Notes under the pieces: generated by a model | What the model saw: the letters and a program-made list of their open reading frames with translations, nothing else | The model's database searches: none | Told to the model about the DNA's origin: nothing | Shown: positions 62,696 through 64,000 of the stretch, piece after piece | Numbering within the stretch: position 1 is the first letter of the stretch | Layout of the letters: the number at the start of each line of letters is the position of its first letter | Translations under genes and position numbers: made by a program | Origin: Cladophialophora immunda | Taxonomy: Eukaryota > Ascomycota > Eurotiomycetes > Chaetothyriales > Herpotrichiellaceae | Reading direction: 5' to 3' | DNA length: 64,000 nucleotides | Assembly (NCBI RefSeq): GCF_000835495.1 | Contig: NW_015622542.1 | Coordinates: forward strand, 2,378,485-2,442,484

Positions 62696-64000
62696 ATGTC
62701 GATCATACCAACCGGGCCAATGGCCATCAGCACAGGCAACAAGGAGTTGAGTGAGCTTCAGGAGCCGGATAAACTTCGTCAGCTATCGCAGAGCGGCGCC
62801 CACCCGGGCATCCGCCAACGTCTCTGGGGCCTGCAGGCCCGTTTGGACCCTACTGTGACCTTTGAGGAATACAGCTTTTGGGCCAAGATCGAACGCGAGA
62901 TGGAGGCCTTGGAATACCGCCGATACATGGCCAGGCTCAAGGGCGCAGGCATGATGGGTTACATCAAGGCCTATTTCAGCAACAGCACTGAGATAGATGC
63001 CTCCAGCATTGCCGGCTCTCATGAAGAAGTGACACAAAGTGAGAGTACCCATGGCCATCTTGAAAAGGAGAAGGAGAGGACTGCCGTTATTGCCAACAAC
63101 GACACCGGCATTACCCCAATTGCGCCTTCAAGCACCCACGACTTGGATGCCGAGTGGCGACGAGCCGCCCGTGCCCTCCGCACAACTGGCTGGATCACCA
63201 TCTTCTACCTCATCACCACCGACATTCTCGGTTGGAGTCAGACTCCTTATGTCTTCGCCAGCTGTGGCTACGGGCTTGGTGTGGGCATTTTCGTTCTTTT
63301 CGGCATTGCCGCCGCCGCCTCGGGCCTGATGATCTGGAAGGTCTTTCTGGCTCTCGACTCTTCACGCTACCCCATGTTGAGCTTCGGCGACCCCTTCTTC
63401 CGGCTGTTCGGTCGTAAAACCCGTCACTTCATCAACGTTGCCCAGGCCTTCCAGATGTGGTGTTCTGTCTGCGTTGTGCTCATGGGCAACTCACAGATTT
63501 TGTCGCAGCTGGCCGATGCCAAGGTCTGCTACATTGCCATCGTCATCATCAACATGGTCATCGGTATGGCCTCGGGCTGGCTGCGATCTTTGAAACACCT
63601 TGGCTGGTTGTGCAATTTCGCGGTCTGGTTCAATATTGTCAGCTTCATCATTATTTGTGCCGCTGCTGCACTGAATGGCCCGGATCCCACCGTCGCTCTC
63701 CAGACAACCCTTCTGAAAACGTTCGACCCCGTCAAGACTTTTGTTGGCACGCCACCTGCCGAATATCAACAGCAGACAACAAATTTGTTTGCAGCACAAT
63801 TCAATGGTATTGACACCATCGTCTATGCGTACTCAGGGGCGCTGCTCTTCGTTGCATTTTTGTCCGAGATGCGTCATCCCATGGACTTCTGGAAGGGATG
63901 TCTTCTTGCTCAAACATTCATCCTAGTCGTGTATGTCTTCTTCGGCGCTTTCGTTTACACCTACATTGGTCAATACTCCATCACCAGCATCACGCAGGTC
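62696..64000 (+). CDS. Amino-acid transporter (AAAP/Aa_trans family), 5' part
   Basis: The frame is open from the ATG at 62696 to the window end, 435 codons without a stop. A long cytosolic N-terminus has GNKELSELQEPDKLRQLSQSG, then FWAKIEREMEALEYR and GYIKAYF, known in fungal members. Membrane helices start with TGWITIFYLITTDILGWSQTPYVF, followed by YGLGVGIFVLFGIAAAASG, FINVAQAFQMWCSVCVVLMGNSQ, AIVIINMVIG, NFAVWFNIVSFIIICAAAAL and LLFVAFLSEMRHPMDF. The residues FNGIDTIVYAYSGALLF are typical of the Aa_trans core. It probably imports amino acids at the plasma membrane or vacuole by proton symport. The last helices are outside the window. Confidence 0.88.
   Translation, partial: MSIIPTGPMAISTGNKELSELQEPDKLRQLSQSGAHPGIRQRLWGLQARLDPTVTFEEYSFWAKIEREMEALEYRRYMARLKGAGMMGYIKAYFSNSTEIDASSIAGSHEEVTQSESTHGHLEKEKERTAVIANNDTGITPIAPSSTHDLDAEWRRAARALRTTGWITIFYLITTDILGWSQTPYVFASCGYGLGVGIFVLFGIAAAASGLMIWKVFLALDSSRYPMLSFGDPFFRLFGRKTRHFINVAQAFQMWCSVCVVLMGNSQILSQLADAKVCYIAIVIINMVIGMASGWLRSLKHLGWLCNFAVWFNIVSFIIICAAAALNGPDPTVALQTTLLKTFDPVKTFVGTPPAEYQQQTTNLFAAQFNGIDTIVYAYSGALLFVAFLSEMRHPMDFWKGCLLAQTFILVVYVFFGAFVYTYIGQYSITSITQV

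Noticed and set aside
1..64000. PKS/NRPS secondary-metabolite core gene, CRISPR array or intact transposase
   Set aside because: No ketosynthase, adenylation, transposase or reverse-transcriptase motif and no regular spacer array was seen on either strand.

Overview
The window is nuclear DNA from a filamentous ascomycete. Genes carry short GT-AG introns of about 45-65 bp with CTGAC/CTAAC branch motifs. Typical fungal families are present: HET, NACHT-ankyrin, Zn2Cys6 factors, fungal MFS and P450, and GC-rich exons. I cannot fix the genus; the rich aromatic catabolism would suit Eurotiomycetes (for example Chaetothyriales), but that is a guess. About 26 protein genes, three gene relics and one duplicated exon-intron array can be supported. 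Gene models were spliced by hand and checked for reading frame.

Layout. 1-4136: the 3' end of an MDR oxidoreductase, an MFS transporter and an isochorismatase-fold hydrolase. 4944-12531: conserved housekeeping genes (mitochondrial Rsm22/METTL17, a NIPSNAP protein, a PPOX flavin protein, a Rho3 GTPase). 12532-24167: a gene-poor stretch with an acylated small protein built from tandemly duplicated micro-exons, a decayed NCA2-like gene, an intact HET-domain gene, an unknown gene and a hydrolase-NACHT-ankyrin NLR. 25186-30220: an FAD monooxygenase (salicylate hydroxylase type), an aldehyde dehydrogenase and an alcohol dehydrogenase. 30950-34236: two halves of a broken HET gene around a roughly 2 kb foreign-looking segment with a coiled-coil ORF. 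34566-56194: a catabolic cluster with a Zn2Cys6 regulator, ALDH, P450, MFS, metallo-beta-lactamase-fold hydrolase, aldo-keto reductase, membrane protein, FAH-family hydrolase, GFA/CENP-V protein, gentisate 1,2-dioxygenase, class II aldolase and SDR. 57381-59845: ribosomal protein L9 and the GPN1 GTPase. 62696-end: the 5' part of an amino-acid transporter.

How the genes may work together. Gentisate dioxygenase plus an FAH hydrolase is the core of the gentisate pathway (gentisate to maleylpyruvate or fumarylpyruvate to central metabolites). The P450, MFS, dehydrogenases and the neighbouring salicylate-hydroxylase-type module could feed aromatic alcohols, aldehydes and acids into ring cleavage. 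No glutathione-transferase-type maleylpyruvate isomerase is visible, while a glutathione-linked GFA-fold gene lies head-to-head with the dioxygenase. The HET and NLR genes and HET relics suggest a non-self-recognition neighbourhood turning over between conserved genes.
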